In this document: positions 42,886 to 54,318 of the stretch, one piece after another | Position numbering within the stretch: position 1 is the first letter of the stretch | Layout: each line of letters opens with the position of its first letter | From: Casimicrobium huifangae | Lineage (GTDB): Bacteria > Pseudomonadota > Gammaproteobacteria > Burkholderiales > Casimicrobiaceae | Direction of reading: 5' to 3' | Assembly (NCBI RefSeq): GCF_009746125.1 | Contig: NZ_CP041352.1 | Location: 4,324,436-4,388,435 of the forward strand | DNA: 64,000 nucleotides | Notes under the pieces: generated by a model | The model's input: only the letters and a program-made list of their open reading frames with translations | The model's database searches: none | Told to the model about the DNA's origin: nothing | Translations under genes and position numbers: made by a program

Positions 42886-44331
42886 TTATATGCCGCTGCC
42901 AAGTTTCTTGCGCACGATCTCGTTGACCTGTGCCGGGTTCGCCTTGCCCTGGCTCGCCTTCATGACCATGCCGACGATGCTCATGAGTGCCTTTTCCTTG
43001 CCGGCCTTGAAGTCGGCAATCTGTGCGGCGCTTTTCGCCAGCACCTCATCGACGATTTTTTCGATGGCGCCGCTGTCGCTGATTTGGCGCAGGCCCTTCG
43101 CGTCGATGATGGCATCAACACTCGCTCCGTCACCTGACCACAGCGCCTCGAACACTGTCTTGGCTATCTTGTGGCTGATGGTTCCGTCGCTGATGCGGGC
43201 GACAAGGTTCGACAGACGCACGGCGTTAACCGGCGACTGCTCAATGGTCTTCTCTTCACGATTCAACGCAGCCGCAACCTCGCCAAGCATCCAGTTGGCC
43301 ACCAGCTTGGCATCCGCGCCGGCCTTGACCGCAGTCTCGAAGAAACTGGCGGTCGCACCGTCCTGTGAAAGCAGCGTCGCGTCGTATTTCGACAGGCCGT
43401 ACTCGCGGATGAAGCGATCGCACTTGGCCGCGGGCAGCTCGGGCAGCGCGGCCTTGATGCGCGCGAGGTCCTCGTCGCTGACGACCAGTGGCGGCAGGTC
43501 GGGGTCAGGGAAGTAGCGATAGTCCATCGCGTCTTCCTTGGTGCGCATCGCGCGCGTCTCGCCGGTGTCCGGGTTGAACAGCACCGTGGCCTGCACGATC
43601 TTCTTGCCGTCCTCGATCTGCTCGATCTGCCAACGCACCTCGTAGTCGATGGCCTGCTGCATGAACTTGAAGCTGTTCAGGTTCTTGATTTCGCGGCGGG
43701 TGCCGAACTCCTGCTGGCCGATCGGGCGCACCGAGACGTTGACGTCGCACCGGAACGAGCCTTCCTGCATGTTGCCGTCGCAGATGTCGAGATAGCGCAC
43801 GAGGTTGTGCAGCGTGCGCGCGTAGGCGATCGCCTCTTTGGCCGAGCGCATCACCGGCTCGGTCACGATCTCGAGCAGCGGCGTACCGGCGCGGTTGAGG
43901 TCAACCCCGGACTGGCCGTCGAACAAATCATGCACGCTCTTGCCGGCGTCTTCCTCGAGGTGGGCGCGGGTGAGCTCGATGAACTTGGTAGCGCCGTCGT
44001 CGAGCGTGATGGTGAGGCCACCGCCCTGCACGATCGGCGTCTCGAATTGCGAGATCTGATAGCCCTTCGGCAGGTCAGGGTAGAAGTAATTCTTGCGCGC
44101 CATGATCGAGCGCTGATTGATCTTCGCGCCGATGGCGAGGCCGAACTTCACAGCGCGCTCGACAGCACCACGGTTCATGACCGGCAAGGCGCCGGGCATG
44201 GCGAGGCCTACGACTCCAACCTGGGTGTTCGGCGCCGCACCAAAGGCGGTGCTGCAACCACAAAAAATCTTCGACGCCGTGGTCAACTGCACGTGCGTTT
44301 CAAGACCGATGACGATTTCCCACTGTGCCAT
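42886..44331 (-). CDS. gatB: Asp-tRNA(Asn)/Glu-tRNA(Gln) amidotransferase subunit B
   Basis: Subunit B (481 aa) of the GatCAB enzyme that converts misacylated Glu-tRNA(Gln) and Asp-tRNA(Asn) to the amidated forms using glutamine. [13 protein letters not shown] is the signature start, then the zinc-type pair C..C in [10 protein letters not shown] and the segment [20 protein letters not shown]. The C-terminal YqeY-like domain ends in KKLGSGI. Phosphorylation of the tRNA-bound acid occurs in this subunit. The start MAQWEIVIG is preferred over the longer frame, which overlaps gatA. It lies 8 bp after gatA. Confidence 0.96.
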   Translation of the reverse strand: MAQWEIVIGLETHVQLTTASKIFCGCSTAFGAAPNTQVGVVGLAMPGALPVMNRGAVERAVKFGLAIGAKINQRSIMARKNYFYPDLPKGYQISQFETPIVQGGGLTITLDDGATKFIELTRAHLEEDAGKSVHDLFDGQSGVDLNRAGTPLLEIVTEPVMRSAKEAIAYARTLHNLVRYLDICDGNMQEGSFRCDVNVSVRPIGQQEFGTRREIKNLNSFKFMQQAIDYEVRWQIEQIEDGKKIVQATVLFNPDTGETRAMRTKEDAMDYRYFPDPDLPPLVVSDEDLARIKAALPELPAAKCDRFIREYGLSKYDATLLSQDGATASFFETAVKAGADAKLVANWMLGEVAAALNREEKTIEQSPVNAVRLSNLVARISDGTISHKIAKTVFEALWSGDGASVDAIIDAKGLRQISDSGAIEKIVDEVLAKSAAQIADFKAGKEKALMSIVGMVMKASQGKANPAQVNEIVRKKLGSGI

Positions 44332-44339
44332 GTTCGTGC

Positions 44340-45800
44340 TCAGATGGACGGATGGCGCTTGTGCCAGTCCGTCGCCAGTTGAAACTGATGCGCCGCGTTC
44401 AACATGCGCGCCTCGTCGAGATAGTTGCCGATGACGTGCATGCCCACGTGCTGACCGTTGTCGTCGGTGCCGCACGGATGGCTCATCGCCGGCTGTCCCG
44501 TAAGGTTGGCACAGATGGTGAAGATGTCGTTGAGGTACATCTTGACCGGATCATCGCTCTTGGCGCCGAACTGGAACGCGCTCTCGGGTGCCGTCGGGCC
44601 CATCACCAGGTCGCACACCTCGTAGGCGCGCTTGAAGTCCTCGGCGATCAGCCGGCGCAGCTTGCCGGCCTGCAGGTAGTAGGCGTCGTAGTAGCCGTGC
44701 GACAGCACATAGGTGCCGATCAGGATGCGGCGCTTCACCTCGGCGCCGAAGCCTTCGGCGCGGCTCTTCTTGTACATGTCGAGCAGGTCGTCGTACTGTT
44801 CGGCACGATGGCCGAAGCGCACGCCTTCGTAACGCGACAGATTGCTCGAGGCCTCAGCCGGGGCCACGACATAGTACGCGGGCACCGAGTACTTGACGTT
44901 GGGCAGCGAGATTTCGACCGTCGTCGCGCCGAGCTTGCGGTAGACGTCGAGCGCGGCGTCCACGGCCTTGGCAATATCGGGTGCCACGCCTTCGCCGAAG
45001 AATTCCTTGGGCAGGCCGATGCGCAGGCCGGCGAGCGGCTTGGCGAGATCGCGACTGTAGTCCTCGCGCGGGCGGTCGAGCGAAGTCGCATCATGCGGAT
45101 CAAAACCGGCCATCGCGTTGAGCAGCAGCGCGCAGTCTTCGGCGGTCTGGGCGAACGGGCCGGCCTGGTCAAGCGAGGACGCGAAGGCGATGATGCCGAA
45201 GCGCGAGCACACGCCGTAAGTCGGCTTGAGGCCCGTGAGATTGCAGAACATTGCCGGCTGCCGGATCGAGCCGCCGGTGTCGGTGCCGGTCGAGGCCGGG
45301 GCGAGGCCCGCCGCAACCGCCGCTGCCGACCCCCCCGACGAGCCACCCGGCACGCGCGACAGGTCCCAGGGGTTCTTGACAGTACCGAAGTACGAGGTCT
45401 CGTTGGACGAGCCCATCGCGAACTCGTCCATGTTGAGCTTGCCGAGCGTGACCATGCCGGCCGCAGCCATGTTGGCGACAACGGTCGAGGTGTAGGGCGC
45501 GACGAAGTTCTCCAGCATGCGCGAGCCGCAAGTGGTGCGCCAGCCGTCGATCAGGTAAATGTCCTTGTGCGCAATCGGCACGCCAAGCAGGGGCGCAGTA
45601 TCCCCGGACGTACGACGGGCGTCGGCCACCTTTGCCTCGGCCAGCGTCTTCTCGCGGTCAAGGGTGATGTAGGCGTTGAGCGTCGGATTCAGTACATCGG
45701 CGCGGGCCAGGTAGTGTTCGGCGAGTTCGACGGCACTGACCTTCTTTTCATCGAGGGCTCGCTTGGTCTCGGCAACAGTGGCAAAGGTGTTCCAGCTCAT
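44340..45800 (-). CDS. gatA: Asp-tRNA(Asn)/Glu-tRNA(Gln) amidotransferase subunit A
   Basis: Glutaminase subunit (486 aa), amidase-signature family. The catalytic triad is visible: Lys79 in PIAHKDIY, Ser154 in PGGSSGGSA and Ser178 in [11 protein letters not shown]. It releases ammonia from glutamine and channels it to GatB. The start is the ATG that overlaps the gatC stop by one base (TAATG). Standard length and content. Confidence 0.96.
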   Translation of the reverse strand: MSWNTFATVAETKRALDEKKVSAVELAEHYLARADVLNPTLNAYITLDREKTLAEAKVADARRTSGDTAPLLGVPIAHKDIYLIDGWRTTCGSRMLENFVAPYTSTVVANMAAAGMVTLGKLNMDEFAMGSSNETSYFGTVKNPWDLSRVPGGSSGGSAAAVAAGLAPASTGTDTGGSIRQPAMFCNLTGLKPTYGVCSRFGIIAFASSLDQAGPFAQTAEDCALLLNAMAGFDPHDATSLDRPREDYSRDLAKPLAGLRIGLPKEFFGEGVAPDIAKAVDAALDVYRKLGATTVEISLPNVKYSVPAYYVVAPAEASSNLSRYEGVRFGHRAEQYDDLLDMYKKSRAEGFGAEVKRRILIGTYVLSHGYYDAYYLQAGKLRRLIAEDFKRAYEVCDLVMGPTAPESAFQFGAKSDDPVKMYLNDIFTICANLTGQPAMSHPCGTDDNGQHVGMHVIGNYLDEARMLNAAHQFQLATDWHKRHPSI

Positions 45801-46087
45801 TACTCGATCACCCTGGGTACGAGGTAATAGCCGTCTGCAGCAGCCGGCGCGTTCTTCTGAAACTTGTCGCGCTGATTCACTTCGGTGACGACGTCGTCGC
45901 GCAGGCGCAGCACCATGTCGAGCCCGTGCGACATCGGCTCAACGCCGTGCGTATTGACGGACTGCATCTCGTCGATCAGTTTGAAGATGCCGGTGAGCTT
46001 GGCCTGCACGTCGGCCACGTCGACGGGGGTCACGGCAATGCGCGCGAGATGCGCGATCCGCTCAATGTCCTGGGTGGTGAGACTCAT
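45800..46087 (-). CDS. gatC: Asp-tRNA(Asn)/Glu-tRNA(Gln) amidotransferase subunit C
   Basis: Small belt subunit (95 aa) wrapping GatA and Gat[13 protein letters not shown] and GVEPMSH are typical, and [20 protein letters not shown] followed by YYLVPRVIE is the conserved C-terminus. It is the first gene of gatCAB. It faces the mreB operon across a 292-bp spacer, the classical betaproteobacterial arrangement. Confidence 0.95.
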   Translation of the reverse strand: MSLTTQDIERIAHLARIAVTPVDVADVQAKLTGIFKLIDEMQSVNTHGVEPMSHGLDMVLRLRDDVVTEVNQRDKFQKNAPAAADGYYLVPRVIE

Positions 46088-47423
<1,336 letters not shown>

Positions 47424-47508
47424 GGTCTCTACGCGTGATGTTTGGCCACCCGCGCTTTGACAGAGCAAGCGTAGGTGGGCGACTCACGCCTGTTTTTCTG
47501 CAGGCAGT

Positions 47509-48423
47509 ATGCAAGGCCGCGTAACCTCGTTGCCCTCCGAGCCGCCGCGCTTTTTCAAGCGCGGTCCGAGCCCGATCGCGCGGCTCACATTCTTCGGCGT
47601 AATTTCGCTTGCGTTGATGTTCATCGATGCACGTTTCAAGACGCTGGAAACGGTACGCATGGCCATTGCCACCGTCGTGTACCCGGTGCAACAGGCCGCG
47701 CTGATACCTGGGCAGATTGCCACGAGTATTGGAGAATTCTTCGACACCCGCGCCGAGTTGCGTGAGGAAAACACCCGGCTCAAGGCCGATCTGCTGCAGG
47801 CGTCGCTCGCACAGCAGGCCCACGTCGCCGCCAGGCAGGAGTCGGAGCGCCTGCAAAAGCTGCTGCTGATGTCACAGGCGGCGAACATCAAGGCACAGGC
47901 CAGTCGGGTCGTTTATCTCGGGCGCGACCCGTTTTCGCAGAAGGCATTCGTCGAACGGCAAGTCACCCAGACGTTCGAACCGGGCTCGGCAGTCGTTGAT
48001 GAGCGGGGCCTTCTCGGGCAGTTGACCCGGGTTCATCCGCTGTTTGCTGAAATCACCCTGATCACCGAGAAGGATTTCGCGGTGCCGGTGAAGGTCGAGC
48101 GCACCGGCAACCGGGCCCTGCTGTACGGCCGTGGCCCCGGGCTCTCGCCCGAGCTCAGTTACGTTGCCAGCAATGTCGATGTCAAGGAGGGTGACATATT
48201 GCTCACCTCAAGCATCGACGGCCTCTATCCCGCCAACATTCGCGTCGCAACCATCGCCAGCGTGCAGCGCTCGGCGGAAAACCCGTTTGCCGTGATCAAG
48301 TGCACGCCAACCGCTGGTCTGCTCAGTGCTGACGCAGTGCTGGTCCTCGACAAACCGGCCGCACCACCGCCGCGCCCTGCCGCAGATGTCGCCAAAGAAG
48401 CGCCCAGCAAAAAACGCCGATGA
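47509..48423 (+). CDS. mreC: Rod shape-determining protein MreC
   Basis: Bitopic envelope protein (304 aa). After a short cytoplasmic tail, one membrane helix lies at about 24-42. A coiled coil runs from about 78 to 118 (AELREENTRLKADLLQASLA). The beta-rich periplasmic domain includes VVDERGLLGQLTRVHPLFAE and LLYGRGPGLSPEL. The C-terminal tail is Pro/Ala/Lys-rich. It dimerises and activates PBP2-RodA. It lies 85 bp after mreB and overlaps mreD by 4 nt. Confidence 0.95.
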   Translation: MQGRVTSLPSEPPRFFKRGPSPIARLTFFGVISLALMFIDARFKTLETVRMAIATVVYPVQQAALIPGQIATSIGEFFDTRAELREENTRLKADLLQASLAQQAHVAARQESERLQKLLLMSQAANIKAQASRVVYLGRDPFSQKAFVERQVTQTFEPGSAVVDERGLLGQLTRVHPLFAEITLITEKDFAVPVKVERTGNRALLYGRGPGLSPELSYVASNVDVKEGDILLTSSIDGLYPANIRVATIASVQRSAENPFAVIKCTPTAGLLSADAVLVLDKPAAPPPRPAADVAKEAPSKKRR

Positions 48424-48962
48424 GCTTCCTGCACCTGCCCGATTCTCCACTGTTCAAGATCGCCAAGCCGGAGGACATCCTGCTGGCGCCAAAGCCGTGG
48501 TTCGTCGCGCTGACGCTGGCGCTGGCCTTCACCGCCAACCTGCTGCCGTTATCCGGATTTGCGCTGGCAATGCGCCCCGACTTTTTCGCCCTGGTGCTGC
48601 TGTACTGGGCAATTCACCAGCCCCGCTGGATCGGGGTGGGCGTTGCCTGGGCTTGCGGCTTGCTGACCGATGTCGTAGAAGCCAATCTGTTTGGCCAGCA
48701 TGCGCTGGCATATGCAATTCTTGGTTTTGCCGCTGGATATTTTCATCGCCGGGTATTGCGCTTCCCGCTCTGGCAGCAGGCGCTGCATGTGCTTGGGCTG
48801 CTGCTGATCGCGCAGGCTGTCGTGCTGGTGCTGCGCTTGATGAGCGGCGCGTCGCTGCCGAGTGCAGCACTGGTACTGGGCAGCTTCAGCAGCGCGCTGA
48901 TCTGGCCAATCATTTCCGCATTGCTGCAGTGGCCGCAGCGTGTGCGCTCCCTGCTCGATTGA
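48420..48962 (+). CDS. mreD: Rod shape-determining protein MreD
   Basis: Inner-membrane protein (180 aa) with about five hydrophobic helices. FALAMRPDFFALVLLYWAIH and GVGVAWACGLLTDVVEANLF are family-conserved. AYAILGFAAGYFHRRVLRFP follows. It is the membrane partner of MreC in the elongation complex. The start overlaps the mreC stop (ATGA), and mrdA follows after 12 bp. Confidence 0.93.
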   Translation: MSFLHLPDSPLFKIAKPEDILLAPKPWFVALTLALAFTANLLPLSGFALAMRPDFFALVLLYWAIHQPRWIGVGVAWACGLLTDVVEANLFGQHALAYAILGFAAGYFHRRVLRFPLWQQALHVLGLLLIAQAVVLVLRLMSGASLPSAALVLGSFSSALIWPIISALLQWPQRVRSLLD

Positions 48963-48974
48963 GACCAACAAGTC

Positions 48975-50900
48975 ATGGCTGCCGAACTACGCAACTATGA
49001 TCAGGAAGTCTTCTGGTACCAGCGCCGGCTGACACTGGCCGCAATCCTTGTGGTGCTGTGCTTCCTCGGATTGCTGGGCCGTTTCTTCTACCTGCAGGTG
49101 GTGCAGTATCGCCATTTCGCGACACTCGCCGAGGCCAATCGCATTGATGTGCAGCCCGAGGCGCCGAATCGCGGCATCATTACTGACCGCAATGGGCTGG
49201 TGCTGGCGTCCAACTATTCGGCCTATACGCTCGAACTCAACCCCCAGAAGATCGCCGACGTTGACGCGGCCATCGACGAGGTGGGCAAGATCGTTGAAAT
49301 CTCGGCGCGCGACCGTCGCCGCTTCAAACGGCTCTACGAAGAATTCCGTACCAATGACAGTTTGCCGCTGAAGTCGCGGCTAAGTGATGAAGAGGTAGCG
49401 CGCGTCGCGGCCAACCGCTTCCGTCTGCCAGGCATTGAGATCAAGGCGCGGCTGTTCCGCCAATACCCGTTTGGCGAAGTTGCCTCGCACGTGATTGGCT
49501 ACATCGGACGCATCAGTCAGGGTGAGAAAGAACGCATCGAGGCGGCCGGGCTGACCGCCAACTACAAGGGCTCCGACTACATCGGCAAGGTGGGCATCGA
49601 GCTTTCCTACGAGAAAGAACTGCACGGCACGGCCGGCGCCACTGAAGTCGAGGTGGATGCCTCACGGCGCGTGGTTCGCACGCTGTCGCGCAAGCCTTCG
49701 CTGACGGGCAACAATCTGCAGCTGTCACTCGACATCAGGCTGCAGAAGATTGCTGAGGATGCCTTTGGCAGCAAGCGCGGCGCCCTGGTCGCCATCGAGC
49801 CGGCAACGGGCGATGTGCTCGCCTTCGTCAGCAAGCCGGGTTACGACCCCAACCTGTTTGTCGATGGCATCGACCCGCAAAACTGGGAGGCACTCAACAC
49901 CTCCGAGGACAAGCCTTTGCTCAACCGGCCCTTGCGCGGAGCGTACCCGCCCGGTTCGACCTACAAGCCGTTCATGGCGCTGATGGCGCAGGAGCTTGGC
50001 ATACGGACAGCGCAACAGGCGATCAGCGACCCCGGCTTCTTCCGGCTTGGCGGCGGCTATTGGCGCGATGACAAGGTGGGTGGTCACGGCGCCGTTGATC
50101 TGGTGAAGTCGATCGCGGTGTCCTGCGATACCTACTACTACCAGGTCGCTGCCGAGGCCGACATCGACGAGTGGGCGAAATTCATGAAGCCCTTCGGTTT
50201 CGGCCAGAAGACCGGCATCGATATTGACGGCGAGTTGCCCGGCATCCTGCCAACGCGCGAATGGAAGGCGAAGCGCTTCCCGAAAGATCCGAAGCTGCAC
50301 GTCGGCGATCAGGTTTCACTGGGCATCGGGCAGGGTTTCAATACCTTCACGCCGCTGCAGATGGCCTACGCCACCGCAATCCTTGCCAATCGCGGGGTGG
50401 CGTTCAAGCCGCATCTGGTGAAGCGGGTGCAGGACGCACGTACCGGCGAATCACGACTGACGCAGCCGGCCCCCTCCTACAGCATTCCACTCAAGGAGGC
50501 CCATGTCGACGCCGTTCTGCGCGGCCTCGCGGGTGTGGTGAAAGAGGGTACTGGTCGCACCGCGTTTCTGAATGCCAAATACACCAGCGGCGGCAAAACT
50601 GGCACAGCTCAGGTGTTTGGTCTGCGCGGCGGCGAATACAAAGCCTCCCAGATTGCGGAGCGACTGCGCGATCACGCCTGGTATATCGCGCTGGCACCGC
50701 TCGAAAAGCCGACAATCGCCCTGGTGGCTTTCGTTGAAAACGGCGGCTTTGGCGCGGAGGCAGCGGCGCCGATCGCGCGCAAGGTGATGGACGCCTACTT
50801 TGACGCATCGCTGCTGGAGGCGGCGCTGAAGCGCAACGTCGATCGCAGCGAACAAGTGGCGGCAGCCGCACAGGCAGCGGAAGTGAGGCGTGCACGATGA
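48975..50900 (+). CDS. mrdA: Peptidoglycan DD-transpeptidase PBP2
   Basis: Elongation-specific class B penicillin-binding protein (641 aa). One N-terminal membrane helix is at about 20-42. The pedestal carries EAPNRGIITDRNGLVLASN and the transpeptidase domain the SxxK motif STYK (Ser328, Lys331) in AYPPGSTYKPF. SCD occurs in VSCDTYYYQV, and KTGTAQ in the SGGKTGTAQV segment. It crosslinks side-wall peptidoglycan with RodA. A slightly extended C-terminal tail (ALKRNVDRSEQVAAAAQAAE) is present. It overlaps mrdB by 4 nt. Confidence 0.96.
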   Translation: MAAELRNYDQEVFWYQRRLTLAAILVVLCFLGLLGRFFYLQVVQYRHFATLAEANRIDVQPEAPNRGIITDRNGLVLASNYSAYTLELNPQKIADVDAAIDEVGKIVEISARDRRRFKRLYEEFRTNDSLPLKSRLSDEEVARVAANRFRLPGIEIKARLFRQYPFGEVASHVIGYIGRISQGEKERIEAAGLTANYKGSDYIGKVGIELSYEKELHGTAGATEVEVDASRRVVRTLSRKPSLTGNNLQLSLDIRLQKIAEDAFGSKRGALVAIEPATGDVLAFVSKPGYDPNLFVDGIDPQNWEALNTSEDKPLLNRPLRGAYPPGSTYKPFMALMAQELGIRTAQQAISDPGFFRLGGGYWRDDKVGGHGAVDLVKSIAVSCDTYYYQVAAEADIDEWAKFMKPFGFGQKTGIDIDGELPGILPTREWKAKRFPKDPKLHVGDQVSLGIGQGFNTFTPLQMAYATAILANRGVAFKPHLVKRVQDARTGESRLTQPAPSYSIPLKEAHVDAVLRGLAGVVKEGTGRTAFLNAKYTSGGKTGTAQVFGLRGGEYKASQIAERLRDHAWYIALAPLEKPTIALVAFVENGGFGAEAAAPIARKVMDAYFDASLLEAALKRNVDRSEQVAAAAQAAEVRRAR

Positions 50901-52000
50901 TGCAGCAACTGTGGTCCAAGTTGACTGATCATCTGGACCCCTTTCTATTCGCCATCGTTACCGCCATCGCGGCACTCGGTCTGCTGGTGCTGTTCAGCGC
51001 TGCCAACGAGACGATGGGGCGGGTCATTTCGCAATCACAGAAGGTGGTGATCGCGGTGGCCATCATGATTGTGATTGCCAATCTATCGCCGCAATTCATC
51101 GCGCGTTTTGCGGTGCCGCTGTACACCATTGGCATCGTGCTGCTGTTGGGCGTTGCCGTTGGCGGCGAAGTGGTGAAGGGCGCCCGTCGCTGGTTGAAAA
51201 TCCCCGGCGTCGGCAACATCCAGCCGTCGGAGATCATGAAGATTGCCTTGCCACTGATTCTCGCGTGGTACTTCGAGCGGCACGAAGGCAGCATGAACTG
51301 GCGCAACTTTGTGGTGGCCGCTTTGCTGGTAGCGCTGCCATTCGGTCTGGTGGTGCGTCAACCCGATCTGGGTACCGCGCTGCTGATCGGCGCATCCGGC
51401 TTTTTTGTGCTCTATCTGGCCGGTCTCGACTGGCGCATCATCGTCGGTGGCGCGCTGGTCGGTGGGCTCACGTTTTGGGGCGCGTGGGAGTTCAACTGGC
51501 TGCACGACTACCAGAAGGAACGTATCCTGACCGTGTTCAACCCCCAGCAGGACGCCCAGGACGCAGGTTGGCACACCACGCAGGCGGCGATCGCCATCGG
51601 CTCCGGCGGACTGCTCGGCAAGGGCTGGCTCAATGGCACGCAAACCCATCTGGAGTTTTTGCCGGAGAAGCACACCGACTTCATCTTCGCGGTGTATGGC
51701 GAAGAGTTCGGCCTGCTCGGCTGCGCGGTTCTGGTGTTGCTTTACCTGCTGATGATCGGCCGCTGCTTCCTGATCGCGGCCAACGCGTCCACCTTGTTCG
51801 GACGCCTGATGGCCGGCTCAATGACGCTGATGTTCTTCACCTATGCCTTCGTCAACATGGGCATGGTGACCGGCATGCTCCCCGTCGTCGGCGTACCATT
51901 GCCGTTCATGAGCTTCGGTGGCACGGCGCTGATGACATTGTTTATCGCAGTCGGTATCCTGATGAGTGTGCAAACCCATCGCAAGCTGGTGAATTCTTGA
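50897..52000 (+). CDS. mrdB: Peptidoglycan glycosyltransferase RodA
   Basis: SEDS-family polymerase (367 aa) with about ten membrane helices. Family blocks: KIPGVGNIQPSEIMKIALPL, LVVRQPDLGTALLIGASGFF with the catalytic Asp, GWLNGTQTHLEFLPEKHTDF, and GVPLPFMSFGGTALMTLF. It polymerises lipid II in the elongasome with PBP2. The start ATG lies within the mrdA stop overlap. Its stop codon TGA overlaps the TTG start of rlpA. Confidence 0.96.
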   Translation: MMQQLWSKLTDHLDPFLFAIVTAIAALGLLVLFSAANETMGRVISQSQKVVIAVAIMIVIANLSPQFIARFAVPLYTIGIVLLLGVAVGGEVVKGARRWLKIPGVGNIQPSEIMKIALPLILAWYFERHEGSMNWRNFVVAALLVALPFGLVVRQPDLGTALLIGASGFFVLYLAGLDWRIIVGGALVGGLTFWGAWEFNWLHDYQKERILTVFNPQQDAQDAGWHTTQAAIAIGSGGLLGKGWLNGTQTHLEFLPEKHTDFIFAVYGEEFGLLGCAVLVLLYLLMIGRCFLIAANASTLFGRLMAGSMTLMFFTYAFVNMGMVTGMLPVVGVPLPFMSFGGTALMTLFIAVGILMSVQTHRKLVNS

Positions 52001-52941
52001 CTCGCCATCGCGTCCTCATCGGCCTCGTCACTGGCGCGTTTGGCGCCGCCCTGTTGCTGGGACTGGGCGGCTGCGCCAGCAAGTCGCCTCCACGTGCCAC
52101 CACTGGCGCCAGCAAACCGTCAACACCTTCCGGAACCCGACCGGGTGCCTACTACAAGGACGACGGCCCGGCAGCAAACCTGCCCGCAGACATTGACCGG
52201 ATTCCCGATGCCGAACCGCGCGCGGAGCCCCTGCATCGCTTCGCCAATCGCCCCTACAACGTTTTCGGTGTTGACTACACGCCGCTGACAGCGCTGACTC
52301 CCCTTCGGCAACGCGGCGTTGCCTCGTGGTACGGCCGCAAGTTTCACGGGCAGAAGACCGCCATCGGCGAGGTCTACGACATGTTTGCGATGACCGCTGC
52401 GCATCCGACCGCGCCTTTGCCGAGCTACGCACGCGTCAGCAACCCGCGCAGCGGGCGCAGCGTGATCGTACGCATCAATGATCGCGGGCCGTTTCATCCG
52501 GGCCGTGTCGTTGATTTGTCCTACGCAGCGGCGCACCGCCTGGGTATCGCCCAGGGCGGCAGCGGCGAAGTTGACTTTGAGCTGTTGCTGCCGCCGTTTT
52601 CAGCGTCAGCGACATCAGCGGTGGCGATCAAGCCAGCCACTCCGGTCGAACCATCGCCGCCGTCAGAGCCCGCACCAATTGCAACCGGCCCAGCAGCCGC
52701 GGTGGCCGGTGAAGCTTTTTACGTGCAACTTGGCGCGTTTGGAAACTTTGCCAACGCTCAGGTGTTCCAACAGCGAATGAGCGCTGAACTCGCCACCACT
52801 CCCCGCGTACAGCAGATCGATGCGTTGTTCCGCGTCCGCCTCGGCCCCTTTGACAGCCGCGAAGCCGCTGTCATCGCACGTGACCGTGCGCAGGGCATAC
52901 TCGCCACCTCTCTCCCCATCATCAGCGGCAGCGTCCGATGA
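51997..52941 (+). CDS. rlpA: Septal ring lytic transglycosylase RlpA, lipoprotein
   Basis: Outer-membrane lipoprotein (314 aa). The start is the TTG overlapping the mrdB stop (TTGA). It gives MTRHRVLIGL and a signal with lipobox LGLGGC (Cys26). The double-psi beta-barrel domain lies at about 105-200: GVASWYGRKFHGQKTAIGEV, then VIVRINDRGPFHPGRVVDLS with its conserved Asp and Arg. A Pro-rich linker leads to a SPOR domain at about 240-312 (AFYVQLGAFGNFANAQVFQQ) that binds denuded septal glycan. An open frame extends upstream inside mrdB but has no coding support. It overlaps tolB by 4 nt. Confidence 0.92.
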   Translation: MTRHRVLIGLVTGAFGAALLLGLGGCASKSPPRATTGASKPSTPSGTRPGAYYKDDGPAANLPADIDRIPDAEPRAEPLHRFANRPYNVFGVDYTPLTALTPLRQRGVASWYGRKFHGQKTAIGEVYDMFAMTAAHPTAPLPSYARVSNPRSGRSVIVRINDRGPFHPGRVVDLSYAAAHRLGIAQGGSGEVDFELLLPPFSASATSAVAIKPATPVEPSPPSEPAPIATGPAAAVAGEAFYVQLGAFGNFANAQVFQQRMSAELATTPRVQQIDALFRVRLGPFDSREAAVIARDRAQGILATSLPIISGSVR

Positions 52942-54209
52942 CATCAAGATTCGCCCGTCTCCTCGCGCTCGCTGCGCTTTTTGTCGCCAGCAACACGCAC
53001 GCCCAATTGACCATCGACATCGTTGGCGTCGGTGCCCAGCAGATTCCCGTCGCCGTGGCCGGCTTCGCGGGCGCCGACCCCAACGCACAGCAAATGTCAT
53101 CGGTCATTGAAGCCGATCTCGGCCGCAGCGGCCTGATCAAGACCGTCAACAGCAATGGCTTGCCGCGCAGCGCCGAGCTTGCCGCTGTACCGTTCGCCGA
53201 TCTCAAGGCGCGAGGCGCGGACGCTGCTGTCATCGGGTCCGTGCAGCCGACCGGCAATGGCCAGTACAGCGTGAGCTTCCGGCTGGTTGATGTGCCCAAG
53301 CAGTCGCAGTTGACCGGCCTGGTGTTTGTGGTCGCCAGCAAGGATCTGCGTGCCACCGCCCACCGCATCGCCGATATCGTCTATGAGCAGTTGACCGGCG
53401 AGAAAGGCGTGTTCAGCACGCGGCTTGCCTATGTGTCGAAGTCGCCCGGCCGCTTTCAGTTGATCGTCTCCGACAGTGATGGCGCCAATTCGGTGGCCGT
53501 GGTCAATTCCACCGAGCCGATCATCTCGCCCGCGTGGTCGCCTGATGGCGGCCGGCTTGCCTATGTGTCGTTCGAAGGCCGCAAGCCGAGTGTTTACGTG
53601 CAAAACGTGGCCAATGGCGAACGCGCCCTGCTGGTACGCGCGTCCGGCAACCAGTCGGCACCGGCGTGGTCACCCGATGGTGGTCGTATCGTGTTCGCGT
53701 CGTCACAAGCCGGTGGTACCCAGCTCTTTCTTGCCAATGCCGACGGCAGCAACCTGCGCCGCCTGACCAACAGCGGCGCCATCGATACCGCGCCGAACTG
53801 GGCACCGGATGGCCGCATCTACTTCATGAGTGACCGCGGCGGCACACCGCAGATCTATCGCATGTCGCCGGATGGCGGCAATGCCGAGCGCGTAACCTTC
53901 GAAGGCAGCTACAACGCCAATCCGCGCGTCGCCGCCGATGGCAAGAGCATGGTCTTCGTGCGCCGCGACGGCGGTCGCGAGATGTTGGCCGTGCAGGATT
54001 TCGCCTCGCGCCAGGTGCAATTGCTGACCCAGGGGCCGGTGGACGAGTCACCCTCGTTCGCGCCCAACGGCAAGCTGATCGCCTACGCCTCGGTGTATAA
54101 CGGCAGGGGTGTGCTGGCCACGGTGTCGGCCGACGGTCGCGTCAAGCAGCGTCTGGGCGCGAGCAACGCCGATGTGCGCGAGCCGGCCTGGGGGCCGCTG
54201 CCACGATGA
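52938..54209 (+). CDS. tolB: Tol-Pal system protein TolB
   Basis: Periplasmic beta-propeller protein (423 aa). A signal peptide ends at about residue 22 (NTHAQ). The N-terminal domain includes VVIEADLGRSG-type sequence as SSVIEADLGRSGLIK. Repeated propeller strands follow: PAWSPDGGRLAYVSFEGR, APAWSPDGGRIVFASSQAGG, APNWAPDGRIYFMSDRGGTP, and PSFAPNGKLIAYAS. It links the TolQRA motor to Pal during outer-membrane constriction. The coupling to rlpA (ATGA overlap) and absence of tolQRA upstream are unusual. The usual tolB-pal-cpoB order follows. Confidence 0.95.
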   Translation: MTSRFARLLALAALFVASNTHAQLTIDIVGVGAQQIPVAVAGFAGADPNAQQMSSVIEADLGRSGLIKTVNSNGLPRSAELAAVPFADLKARGADAAVIGSVQPTGNGQYSVSFRLVDVPKQSQLTGLVFVVASKDLRATAHRIADIVYEQLTGEKGVFSTRLAYVSKSPGRFQLIVSDSDGANSVAVVNSTEPIISPAWSPDGGRLAYVSFEGRKPSVYVQNVANGERALLVRASGNQSAPAWSPDGGRIVFASSQAGGTQLFLANADGSNLRRLTNSGAIDTAPNWAPDGRIYFMSDRGGTPQIYRMSPDGGNAERVTFEGSYNANPRVAADGKSMVFVRRDGGREMLAVQDFASRQVQLLTQGPVDESPSFAPNGKLIAYASVYNGRGVLATVSADGRVKQRLGASNADVREPAWGPLPR

Positions 54210-54318
54210 TGGCAGGCCCGCACAACAATTTTCCGCAGCAAGCAGTTCGGTTCACCACGAATTACCTCGCCATGCTGACTGATCGCGAAACGGCCAGCAA
54301 ACAATGAAAGGGATGGCA

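Noticed and set aside
44325-45827. 500-codon plus-strand frame over gatA
   Set aside because: Antisense shadow of gatA, whose complete Lys-Ser-Ser triad is visible.
51265-51996. Upstream extension of rlpA inside mrdB
   Set aside because: It lies out of frame within conserved RodA. The signal peptide and lipobox begin only after 51997.
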